The notes beneath the pieces are model-generated. The model did no database searches. It was not told where the DNA came from and saw only the letters and a program-made list of their open reading frames with translations. A stretch of 64,000 bases of DNA from Spisula solida (Eukaryota; Mollusca; Bivalvia; Venerida; Mactridae): positions 33,670,601-33,734,600 of the forward strand of contig OX365948.1 of NCBI GenBank assembly GCA_947247005.1, written 5' to 3'. Position numbers and translations under genes: made by a program. Shown in pieces: positions 1 to 12,884 of this stretch (positions are counted from its first letter, which is position 1; every line of letters begins with the position of its first letter).

Positions 1-384
1 GATTAATGCACATGAATTACGAATTAGCAAAAGTTATGTTAAACATATCACAAGAATATGTAATGTGTCAGACAGTATATTGTGAACATCTTGTCAATGG
101 CATTGTTAGTGTTTAGTGGGAATCTAGACTTATTTTAGAACCCTGATATCACAAGGAACTAACAATAATGACCTTCAAGGACTTTCCGACAGATGAAGAG
201 TAATCACATAAACTCACCTGGTAATTTTGTGACGGGGAAAGTTACAGGTGTTCTAAAGTTGTCTAAGGTCAACTGTTTGTTACACGACTGAAAACAGGCA
301 CAAATCCTGATCAATTCATCAGCCCACAATTTTACACTAATTTCCATGATCTTAATCTAAAAAAAAAATAACTTAATAATGCCT

Positions 385-483
385 AGCATAGCCTTTATTT
401 GCCAGCCAGCTTTCTGCTGAAACATGGTGGGCATATGTGTGCTTCCATTCGTTAAAACCCGGGTCGCCAGATTAGACGGCAAG
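385..483 (-). repeat. Partial copy of tRNA-derived SINE
   Basis: This stretch matches the body of the SINE at 1692-1832: the same TTTGCCAGCCAGCTTTCTGC run, the same GGCATATGTGTGCTTCCA run, and the GGGTCGCCAGATTAGACG segment. The copy stops before the tRNA-like head. It lies just downstream of the DPH5 stop codon. Apart from this fragment I see nothing in bases 1-590. Confidence 0.6.
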
Positions 484-590
484 TCCTATAGATATTCCTT
501 TTTAATTGCTTGCAGTATCATGGACATGTTATCACTAAAGTGATATTGAAATACAGCATCAAATGTTTAAAAGTAGAACATGTAGAACGT

Positions 591-596
591 TTTATT
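591..596 (-). terminator. Polyadenylation signal overlapping the DPH5 stop
   Basis: On the minus strand the end of DPH5 reads AGA TAA TAAA. The AATAAA hexamer (591-596) shares bases with the TAA stop (595-597). If it is used, the 3' UTR would be only about 10-30 nt. It is a sequence match only; a later signal is possible. Confidence 0.4.
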
Positions 597-1232
597 ATCT
601 ATATAAAGCATTTAATGTTTGTATAACATCATCATCAGTGGTAAAAAGTTTAAGCATGTCAAGTTCCAATGGATGCATGTGTCCTGGTATAACCAGTGAG
701 TGAAGAGGTTCGCCAAGGTCATGTGACACCATACTCTTCAATGTGGAGGTACATATAGTCTGATCATCTGCACCGACACGAGCAACACCAACACAAATAC
801 TCTCTTCATGTAGCACTGAAAAACACAGGAGATTATTGTATACCATGTATTCCCCAAATACTAGCAGCAAATTTGTCATTAACATTCTTTGTCACTGAGA
901 CCCTGATATTTAACCTTAAAGCCTGAGGATATTTAACCTTAAAACCTGAGGATATTTAACCTTAAAGCCTGAGGATATTTAACCTTAAAACCTGAGGATA
1001 TTTAACCTTAAAACCTGAGGATATTTAACCTTTAAACCTGAGGATATTTAACCTTAAAACCTGAGGATATTTAACCTTAAAACCTGAGGATATTTATCCT
1101 TAAAACCTGAGGATACTTAACCTTAAAACCTGAGGATATTTAACCTTAAAACCTGAGGGTTAAAATTCATTAGCAGGTCATTATCAGCCCCTATTCGGTA
1201 TAAGGCTGTATACTCATTGACAAGTGTTATAT

Positions 1233-1288
<56 letters not shown>

Positions 1289-4200
1289 GACATGGCCGGT
1301 CCCTGTGATTATAAAGATATTTTCATGCTCAACCTATGTAACTAAGTATGATTTGTTCCTTAACAGTGCATTGTTCCTTAACAGTGCATTGTTCCTTAAC
1401 AGTGCATTTACTTTATCGGGAAATATTACACAGCTTTTTTTCAAGCTTTCCGTCTGATATAAACGTTTCAGTACAGCAAGAAGTATTTTACAGGATAGAA
1501 AAGACTCAAATGAGCATGAAAAGTTTTGTAATCATAGGGCCAGTTTCTCTTACAGAATTATGACATGGCATTGCACAAAGCATTGTCAAAGAAAAAGACA
1601 TTTTACAATAATCATTAGTGAATCAAGTGCAATTGAATGATGAAGGCATATTTTATGCATATAACATACCTTACATGCAAGACTTGGTTTTTTAAATGCT
1701 GAGCGCAGACTTTATTTGCCAGTCAGCTTTCTGCTGAAATATGGCAGGCATATGTGTGCTTCCACCCGGATTTGAATACGGGTCGCCAGATAAGACGACA
1801 AGCTCCTTAACCAATGAGCTAGGGAGGCCAATATTTAAGAACATCCAACACTCCCCTCCCCATCCAAGGCACATACACTAACATTATGGCATTTATATTT
1901 ACAACGTCACAAGAAAAGGTAAAAAACTTACAGAGATCTTCAATTCCTTCAGATGTTTTGTTGGCTACTATTTCCACTAGCTGCTCTGCAGCTCTACTCA
2001 CAGACATGTATCTAGGTGGCTCATAAATCTTCCTACCTCTGTAATAACAACATATAATTGCTGAAACAGTATTAACTACTGTAAAATCATTAATTTTCGT
2101 GGGAGTTGAATTTTCGTTGATTTCGTTGTTAAACTTGACCACAAAATCTAACGCCCATAGTTTATCGAACCCCCAAATACATACGATGGTTTTACCCTTC
2201 CATATTTTGTAATCCATGATCTTACAACCCAACGAAAATGGATTTTTATCAAAATCCACGAAATTTAATACACACAAAAATGTGTGATTTTACAGTATAG
2301 TAAATATATGGATGGCAAGTGGTAGAGTGGATAACACTCTTCGCTATGGTTCAAGAGGTCCCTGGTTTGATTAACGGCTGGGACACTAGGTCATTTCTGA
2401 AATAGTTTTCAATAATTCCCAGCAAACTAGAGATGAACTTAATTGTATGTACCGTGTACTGTATAATGTTTTGGAAATAAATATGTTTAAATATGTGATA
2501 AACAGGTTAGAAACACAAGGGTAAGCAGCCATATGCTTAAGACTGTTAGACCTTATACAATCTTACTATCAATATGCTATACAAATGTACCTCAAATGAA
2601 TGGCATCCATTCTGTAAACTTTCTAGGAGTATTTTGAATCATAAATCAATCATACAGAAGCCTGTTGCCTAACTAAGGCTCTACTGAGCACTTTTTGGAT
2701 GCGCTTTACTACGATTATGCAACAACATGCTACCACAAGTAGTGTTCTCTGATAGCTACTGTTTCTCAGCTAGGCGAGCACTACCAAGCGCTTTCTTACG
2801 CAACAGACCGCTTCGGTAGCATACAAATTTTTTGCTTTGTCCACTTTGTAGCGTTTTTACGAAACAAGCCATTTCCTAGCATAGCGAAATCGAGCGCTTG
2901 GTAGCGGTTTGGTTAGACATCAGGCTCCAGATCAGATATGAAAATACATGCAGGTACATAACAGTAACCTATTCCAAATCATACAACATTTCATACTTAC
3001 TTCATGAGATTTTCTATACTTTGCTCTTTAACTTTTATATCTACAACAACAACAAGATAGCTATAATCACACTATGCCTTACAATACATGTGTATTCAAA
3101 ATCAGGATTCGAACATTAATGAATATGTATATACTTTTACTAAATGTTAACAGCTTAGTGTATTATCACATAAGGAAAAATCTTTATAAAGTATGCATAA
3201 CTAGACAATTAACTCCACCAAGATCTTTGGTCAAGTTAACCTTATGGGGACATCACCCTGTTGCAGTCATGGTGATGAGAAAATCAGTCAAAACAAGGTA
3301 CATGTATTTCAAAATCCCACGATAGATGACAAAGCTATGGTCTGGACAAGCTAAATTATGACCATGTTTTACCTTAGAACTTGAAGTGTGACCTTGACCT
3401 TGATATTGATATAGATGACACACTGTTCCATGGTGGTGAATAGAAGTACCAAGTTATTCAAAAATCATTCACTGTATAGAGAAGTTACAGAAACAGCCCA
3501 GACAAGTTTTGAGACTCCGCCCTGTCCAAATAATAAGGCTAAAGGAGTTGCTCCCCTTTGATAATGAATATGATACAACCAAGTTTTGGGACAGACCGAT
3601 GGACAGACAGACTGCTAGACGGACAAATTGACTTCAATATACCCCGGTGGCCCCTATACCAATAGTAGTGGTGGTACAATAGCATTATTGTACCAGTAGA
3701 TATAAATGATAGCATATATAGTCCAGTCAGGATATTGTGACAGTGACGTTGCAGTTTATGTGTACGCAAAATCACAACCATTGTCTAAACAGGTAGAGCG
3801 AAGTTTGGTATATTAGTTTAGCCACAGGCCTAAGCAATTATATCACAAAATACAGAGTTTTGAAATTCCCCATCTTCCCTTCATTACTATATATAATAGA
3901 CAGGTTGGCAACGCTTTTTTCCGGCCCCTACAGGAATCCACTATTTAACGCATCACCGGACCGGGAAACGGTTGCAATCTGGTCTAGATGTATTTTACTA
4001 CATGAGACAATCAATTTATCTACCATTTAACTTGTTATAAGCTATATTTCAGGTATTACGTTTTTATATCGATGGTTCCGATTCCATGACTGTCGGCCAT
4101 TTGTTGACAAAATAATTCTCACTAAAATACGCATGGAACGAATTGGATGCGGCTATTTCGTAACCAGGCTGAATCGTAACCGTCCATTTCGGCTATTTCG

Positions 4201-7200
4201 TAATTGGTTTTAATTGTTTTGCATAACATTTTCATTACGCGTTTTATTTTATCACCACTGCCTATTACACTCAAACTGAAAACAGATTATGATAAGTATT
4301 ACTCAACATTTCACAAAATTTCACTCCATGGTGCCCAAATAATGACTTATTTATACGGAGGCACGGATGTCATGGTTACCAGTGAACAGGATTCAGAGCA
4401 CGACCTAGACACACAAAAGCTATAATTTTACTAATTTTCATAAGCATTTTGACATTGTTCTTGTTTTGTGTATGCCATTTGAGTTGGTGCAGATAAATTT
4501 TAAACTCGTATGCGCGAGTGCGCATGCGCCGATGATACTGTTAAGAAGCACGGATGTACGAGACAACAGGATAATGGTTCTTTCTTACATGGGCCTACAC
4601 GCAACATAGAGCGGGTATTTAGTTCTGGGATTTAAAAGTTACTGACTATATTAAGCTAACTAGTCGAGCATCAATAGGCTCTATACCGTTCAAAAAACAT
4701 TTTCATAACTTAACAGCGTACGCTTTATTTACGCTGTTATTAATAATAGTTATAAGAACGTACGGCAAATGTCCCATTTTCTCAAGTTACGTCTGAGAAA
4801 AATAATCACGAGACAGTCGATATAGGATAATGATACCTCGTCCCTAGTTAAAATTCGACTCCTCGCTCGGGTGAGATATCCTTATCCTACATCTCATGAT
4901 GGATTTTTATATTCTGATTCGCAGAGTAAATTTCCGATTCGTAGAGATAATTGTGAATGATGATATATGAGAAAATATACAATTAATATACTGTAATTAC
5001 TTCAAATAGCCAGTAGGAAGATACATATAAAATCTCCGATGCACCAGCATAGAAAATTTTCGATTCGCAGGTACATATGACCGATTCGTGGGTTAACGGA
5101 GAATTTCTGATATGCCAACATACGATTTATATAAATTATGAATAGAAAGAGAAAATATATTATTTGAATTGATTCATGAGAAAATATACAAATATACAAT
5201 TTGTGTAACGTAAATTACATAACAAAAATTGTATATTTGTACTAATTACTCTAAATTTTTCGATTCGCCGGTATATAGTTTTAGATAAAAAGTTTCCAAT
5301 TCGCCAAATTAATATTTATGAATGGAATGACAAAGTATATTATTTGAATTATGAAATTAGAAATATACAATTTGTCTAGTGTAATTACTCCAAATGACAA
5401 ATGGAATCCGTAGAGTTGTACATATACAATATGTGAGGCTCCAGTACATAGATATAGAAAATTTCCGATTCGCCAATTGGCAGATAGAGAATTTCCGATG
5501 CACCAACGTACATATAAGTAACAGTATATATGTGAATGAGACCGAAATAAAGAATACATAATTATAAATACGATAACCATGCCTTATATATGAACCCCAA
5601 CATGACATATTTCCGTTCAGTAATAAAAACGTTACGGACAGTTTAGTGTTGAGTTTTTGGTAAAAGTAAAGTAGTCCCTGTGAGGGGGCGGAGCTTATAC
5701 ATGTATCAGTCACATTGTAGGTGATAACCAGTGACTGAAATAGGTTCCATATCTCATCAGTTAGCATTAAATAAAATTCCTTAGACTATAGATCTCAGTA
5801 GCTAGCCAATCAGCATGGAGAATAAATCCCGTATAAAACACTTTGCTGTGGTATATATAACAATAGATTGCTATATACAATAGTAGGCCAAGCAAAATAA
5901 TTGAGCATAGCTATAATAATGTATACATGCATTTAGCACAGAAAATGTGGATGCCAAACATTTTTGATACCAAGCTTAGTTTAGTCTATATTATAACAAT
6001 ACTATATTTTAAACAAGTAACTAATTGGACTTATTAGAATACATGTACATGTATATCAAACCTTTCTACATTTGTTCATAATTACTGTCATAATATGAGA
6101 CAACAATTTGGATAGATAATTAACCAATTAAGGTATTGCCAACATCTCTGCTGAGTGCTGACAACATTATCAGTAGAGGGTGAATGCCGTGGTAGCTTCT
6201 ATGACTACAGTACGACCTCTCTAGGGGACATAAGTAGTGCAACAACCTCTGTATAACACAACCTTCAAAGTTACTTAAAGTTATTACATGTATATAATTT
6301 TGTAAATTCTGTAGGGCAACAACTTCTAAACAATGACCAATATTTGCAGTCCACAAAGGGTCTCCCTCTACAGAGGTTGTTCTGTACTATTGTGTCTTCA
6401 ATAATTACGTGCAGATTACCCCTCTCTTCTAAGACATCATTTTCACAGAGTAGAACTTAAAACTAACAAAACGATTAAAAGAAAATTGTAGGGGTTCCAA
6501 TGGTGTCCGCAGGTGATTGAAGTAAATGACTTTCATACTATCACAACCCATAATTTACAAATTAAGACCTCACCTCCAAGACCACCTAAAAAAAAGACCA
6601 CTACTTTCTGTCCACTGACTTGCACATTTTTCAACCTCAAATTCACAGTGAAATTGCACCTATATGAAGACCACCTCTTTAACAAGATTGGCTCAGAATT
6701 AACCATTTTTCGTTCCGTTTTCATCTGTTTGCTCTTTGATAGAATGATGCAATCACTCAACATTATTGAGATAAGTTTTTTAAAGACCAAAGAAGGAATT
6801 TCATTATTGAGGTTTTACTGTATTTAGCTTAATTTTTCCACTTTAATCTATATATGCACCATGCAACACTTAACATATTAAACCAGCACTTAAATGGTTA
6901 ATCATACCCTATGTACCGGGTACTGGTCGATTTATAGGCAAAGTGTACCTGATAAACAAAGATTATTTATCTATAGTCTAAGTCAGATAGAACGGCTCGT
7001 AGGTGTTGAGATGGGATTATAATCCTCGTTTCACTCGGAGTTATAAATCCCATATACAACACCTACTCATGTTCTATCCTATACTTAGACCGCGATAAGC
7101 CGCAAATAGCCAATCACAGCGTAGTATTGCCATCGTCTAAATCCCGTATTCAACACTTTTGCCCTGAATAACCTGTGACTTTGATCCTTTGTTGATTTGA

Positions 7201-10200
7201 GTAATAAGTACTGAATGTTATTCGATTGTTAGGATCAAATTGCTTGGTGCGAAGCAGGCAATGCTGCACAATCAACCATCGCTGACGATAATAACTGTCG
7301 TGTATACACAGAAATATGACGGTGTCACTATATTTGTGTACAACATTTTAAAAAATTCTGACTTGAAACAAGCCGTCTCTCATATAATTCCTTTACAAAT
7401 TAAGTCATGTCGAATAGTATTCATTAAGTATTTAAACCTACTTATTTTGTAATAATAAATAATGTTGTTTCAAAGTGAAATGTTAGCTCTTTTAGACAAC
7501 CACCCCTGTTAAGCGTCCAATATTGCTAAGTGATAGAATACGGCCAGCTGGTATCGTGTATTCGTATTATTTAAGCGGCCATCGGTTTTAAGCGTCCAGC
7601 GTTGCCATGTCACTGTTTCTGTTTGAATATAGCATGAAAGTAACTAAGGTTCAACCCTAATATGATACCTGCCATATTATTTAATTTGACGGAGATGTTT
7701 AACGTGTCATTTTTACCTCCAATCGTTCTAATATAAATGTATATAAATGTATTGGCATTTTTTTCACTTACAAATGTCATTTTATTTCTTCAATGATATT
7801 TTTCACATGTGTGCCAATTAAACATGAACAATTGTACATTCCCCGTATATACATGTATACTGTCAACAGCTGCTGTGATTAACACGAACACATGTAATTT
7901 AAATATTAGTCGATTTTCTGAGCGAGTACTATAAGAAGTCCTTTCATAAAAACAAATATAATATTTGTAATATGTAATAAAGTCAGCATGAATATCATCG
8001 AACTTTGAACAAAATCTAACAAACAAGGCATATATCGCGGTTTTATAAAAGATCAACGTTTTTGGTAGGCAATAAAATAACCCGAGCGAAGAGGACGAAT
8101 ATATGCTGGGAATTCACAGTGGGTAATAAAATAAGTTACAGAGAGATATTATGCGATATGTATCGGTAAAAAAATGAAATAATAAATAGTATTTTTTACA
8201 AAAACATCAAAAAGGGCCACAATCTGTTTAAAGCAAATTCTTTCACATTACATCATTGGACAGATAATATATTTTCATAAACGAAGCCGTTCGCACACGG
8301 ATGATGTGATTTTTATTAAAATAGTAAACGGCCTGACAGTTTAACGACTATTTCCCATTCCTTTTTTATTCTATATGAATGGTAGTATCAATAAAAATAA
8401 AGGACCAACATGCTTTTATTTTATTTTTCCAAATTAAGACTGCTTGAAAGATGAACCAAATCACCCCGTTTGCCTACAGTCGATAGTTATAACGGTTATT
8501 AATTTATAATCGTTTTTCTAAATCTCCACTCTGTAACTCTATATAGATCTGAGCGTCTTATCGGTCGCACTCCATGGGACCCAAAGTTGGACATGTTCTC
8601 CATCAACCTATTGGCGAATCTGAAATTTTCTCTCTTTGAATCGGACATTTACTCTCTACTAAACGGAACTTTTCTCTATCTATGTACCGACGCATCGGAA
8701 ATTATGTATATACCGAGCTATTTAGAGTTATTACATGACATAACTTGTTTAATTTCAAAACATCATAATTCACGATTCAATTAATATACTAGTACTTAGT
8801 TGTTTTGGTCCTAAATCGTACATTTTTATTTATATGCTTTTATTTATCCTGGCCACCTGAAATCCATATGGGCGATGCCCCCAAGAAGAGGTTAATCACA
8901 CACTTTAGTTTTTGGGGGATAATGCATGATACAGAAGATGCCCCAGTTCAAGAAGCATCCCTGGTTATTTTACGTGCCGATGTAAAGCATCATACACGGG
9001 TCCTCGCTTAACGTCCCGTCTGGAAGACTTAATAGTTATGTTAGGTGGAAAACACTCAAAAGCATTTCTGTTTTTGATCCGGTTGGATTAGTGATCAAAC
9101 CCACAACTCAGAAGTCAGAGGCCTTTACCATTAGACCACGTTTCCACCTTAAAAATCGTACATTGTCGTAGGGACCCTATATATACACAAGGATGTGTTT
9201 CAAGGCGTTAAATCGTGACTAACCTGTCGACCAATCACAGCTGTCCTATACAGAATTGTCGATATTGAAAAATCCCACGAAATCGTAGACACAAAAATGA
9301 TATGTCGATTATTAACAGATTCGAAAATTATAATTGCACTGAAATGAAAGTATGAATTTAGGATTTTCATTATCCAAATCAAGTTAAATAGCATTCGTTG
9401 AAATAGGTGTGATCAACACGCTAATCCATACAGGCCATTTTTCAACTTACGGAACTTATTTTTACCATTACATAATACATCCCTGCTCGTGATAGACATA
9501 GTTTTATGCATATTAATTAATGCATTTTTTGAACAACGTTTGTATCTGAATTCAAAATACGCCTATTCGCCGTGTGTTCAGTAACCATTTTATTATTTTT
9601 CAATAGTTATATAGTAATTCTCCAAATGTATAAAGGTAAGTTCTCTAAATCTTACTTTTACCATTACATAATACATCTCGGTATATATAGGGTCCCTAGT
9701 TGGCGCATTGGATATTATTAACTTTTATACTTCCGTTTCGTTACTTTTCGTTCAATTCGTAAAATATTTCCGATGCGTGTTTGTTAGTTGTAAACAATAA
9801 CAGTCATGGAATCGGAACCATCGATCTAAAAACGAAATACCTGAAATATAACTTATGACAAGTTAAATGGTAGATAAATTGATTGTTTCATGTAGTAAAA
9901 TACATCTAGACCAGATTGCAACCGTTTCCCGGCCCGGTGATGCGTTAAATAGTGGATTCCTGTAGGGGGCGGAAAAAAGCGTTGCCAACCTGTCTATTAT
10001 ATATAGTAATGACGGGAAGATGGGGAATTTCAAAACTCTGTATTTTGTGATATAATTTCTTAGGCCTGTGGTTTAGCATTGAAATCATAGTTGTTTGTAC
10101 AGTATAAGCCTTTATAATTGGTTTTACATAGTTATAGTGGACTCGACCGCTGCTTCACTGAATTTTTATCTGACTGGACTATACCTATAAACATTAATTA

Positions 10201-12824
10201 CGAGATTACCTAGAAGACATAATGTATGCATGCCCCTCTGTAAGTTGACACAAATTTTATCATAAAAACTGTCAGGTTTCCAAGTTTCATCCCAGAACAC
10301 AATTGATATAGTCTCACCAAAGTTATACAACTGAAAGAAGATAACATTTCATGTCTTCATTTTCATTATACAAGTTAATATTGTGACTAAAACTTATAAC
10401 AATATACATAGAATTCTGATTGTTTAAAAAAACTTCTATTCAGAATTTTGTAAATGAACTTCATGTGGCAATAGCGTTTAAAATACGGACAAACTAGTGT
10501 CATATATTCGGTACTATTTTAACAGTTTTTCACCTATTATTTCCAGCAGTATAATATTGAACAAAGGTTTCTGATTTTCTAAAATACACGTATCTTGGTT
10601 ACGGTTAACACAAATCATTCACTAGTTACCATGAACAGATGTATCATTTTTATTTGATACCACTCAGTTGTTTTTAGTAATATACGTGGGTTGTCTTAGA
10701 AAAGTGTATAATCACGTTATATCATGAGAACTATTAAGTATTGTTAGGAATAGATTCCTCAAATATATGTGGAATAGTAGTAGAAATGCACATGCAACAT
10801 TTTAAAGCTGTGACATTATCCTGGACTAAATAAAGCAAGAAGTATACGCTATTCTGGGACACCCCACATACATAGACAGTCAACCTGGTCAGTTCTCCTG
10901 TATTTACAACCACTACTAACTTGCTCTTCTACCAGCAACTGACAACTACTGTAGCTCCTCCACATTATATGGAGTACATGATGACTACATTATATATCAC
11001 AGTAGCTAATGTTACAGAAGAACATGACCTGCCCAAGCAGGGAATCAAACCTAAGTTGTCCAGGTGATAGTATTATAGTACTCAACTCATTACATCAGCC
11101 AGGCCCCTATCTCCCGAAACATCTCAATCTGAGCTCAATCTCAACTCAAATTTAGTCACCTATCGTTTCAGGTAGTTTCCATGCAAAATTGTACTCTAAA
11201 TTGGTATAACAAAACAGAAACATTATGCTGAGTTTATTACAGCAAAATTTTGAGAGTTCAAGATTCATATTTATCTCAAATTCAGACTTTGAAATTATCA
11301 AAATCTCAATTTGAGTTGAGAGTTCTACTTGAGATGCTTCGGGAGATCGGGGCCAGACATCTGTGTTTATATATCAATATTTCAATTGTTTTCTCTATTA
11401 AGAACAAACCATAAATGGAAGGTTTTAGAATTCCTTAAAACAAACATTTAAAAAAAAATATTCTACACAAACTTCAATCACAGGTAACTGTATCATTGAT
11501 AAAGAGTGAAAAAGTTTTCTTTTATAAAATTTATGTTATCTTAGATATTATAAATTTATAAAAAAAAGTTTTTTTTGTTCACTCTTTATTAATGATACAG
11601 TTACCTGTGACTTCAATGGGCAACATTGCAAAATTTAAAACAATATCTCACCTGAAGACCACAACAACCAATAGCGTTCATGATGGATGCATTATGTATA
11701 ACCTTGTAATCTACACCTTTCTGTTTGGCTCTTAATACAAGATCTGTATGTGTGGTAGCACTGTTAATAGTAGACAAGAAACATTCATTGATATACTACA
11801 TGTACTGTTAAATCATTAATTTTAGTGGGGTATTTAATTTCGTGGATTTCATGATGACATAAACCACAAAATCAAATCCCAATGAATAATTGATACCAAT
11901 AAATATGTCTAGTTTAAAGTGGCTGCCATACTCCGTCAGGTATAAGACTGGGTTGTGTGGGAGGTTTATTTGCATATATCAACATGTAATAAAACAATAT
12001 GCCATTTAGCATGAAATCAGAAATCCTTGAAAGCAACATCCCCATGAAATGATCTTTTCAACAAAATCTCAAAACTTTGTCCCATTGAAAGTAAATGATT
12101 TTAAAGTAAGTAAACTAAGTATTCAAACAGGGGCCTTAATTCTGCTTAAACTTGGTTACAGCAAAAACAAAGCTTCAGTTGCAATACCAACTTCATATGC
12201 TGATATATTTGCCAGCGCAGCTTCATGTCTACAGCTATAATATTTTTAACAGATATTTGTGACATAGAACAAGGTTAACACATGGGCACGATGTCCATCA
12301 AATTTACAAATTCAATATCGGGTGATAAAGTATTATTACAGTAAATAATGTGGATAAAGTGACATAATATCACAAACATACATTTATCATTTGGCCTAAC
12401 TTGATGACAGGCCAGGTTTTTAATTTTTCTTCATAGATTATCTCTATTATTTCTCAAAACATTTTTCGACATTTTATGTACCAGAATATAAAACTTAACA
12501 CTGTACAGTACAACCTCTCTAAAGCAACACCCTTTGGGAAAACACTTACGATAGTTTGTTGCTATACAGAGGTTGTTATTCTGGAGAGGTAAAATTTATA
12601 GTAAACAGTGAATTCTGGAACAAAAGTATTATGTTCTTTATGAAGGAACTTGTTGCACAGTGAAGGGCCTCTCTGAAGAGGTTCCACTGTATTTCCTGTC
12701 ACTGTATAATGTGCTTGCCATAGTAAAGTAAAATGCAACACAATTGATAATTACATTTATAAATAACAAAATCTGAATCATTCAAATGCACACTATACAT
12801 ATATATATATATATATATATATGA

Positions 12825-12884
<60 letters not shown>

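Larger units (their letters stand above)
3822..10071. mobile_element. 6.25-kb DNA transposon-like element with ~270-bp inverted termini
   Basis: Bases 3822-4100 and 9805-10071 are inverted copies of each other. The outer ends read CCACAGGCCTAAG and CTTAGGCCTGTGG. The flanks repeat TTTAG directly (5 bp if the element starts CCACAGG, or GTTTAGC, 7 bp, if it starts CACAGG), as expected of a target-site duplication. It fills nearly all of DPH5 intron 6. No transposase or other protein is recognisable in six frames, so it appears non-autonomous or fully decayed. The inner region holds inverted arrays of a CGATTCGCC-type motif and foldback hairpins. The superfamily is not assigned. Confidence 0.85.

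Noticed and set aside
2306..2370. Working tRNA genes here and at 9075-9148, 11035-11102 and 21285
   Set aside because: A and B boxes are present, but acceptor stems do not pair and SINE bodies follow in some cases.
3822..10071. RAG/Transib-type element, because the termini contain CACAG and a possible 5-bp duplication
   Set aside because: The end is CACAGGC, not the CACAGTG/CACWATG heptamer; there is no nonamer-like block and no RAG1-like frame.
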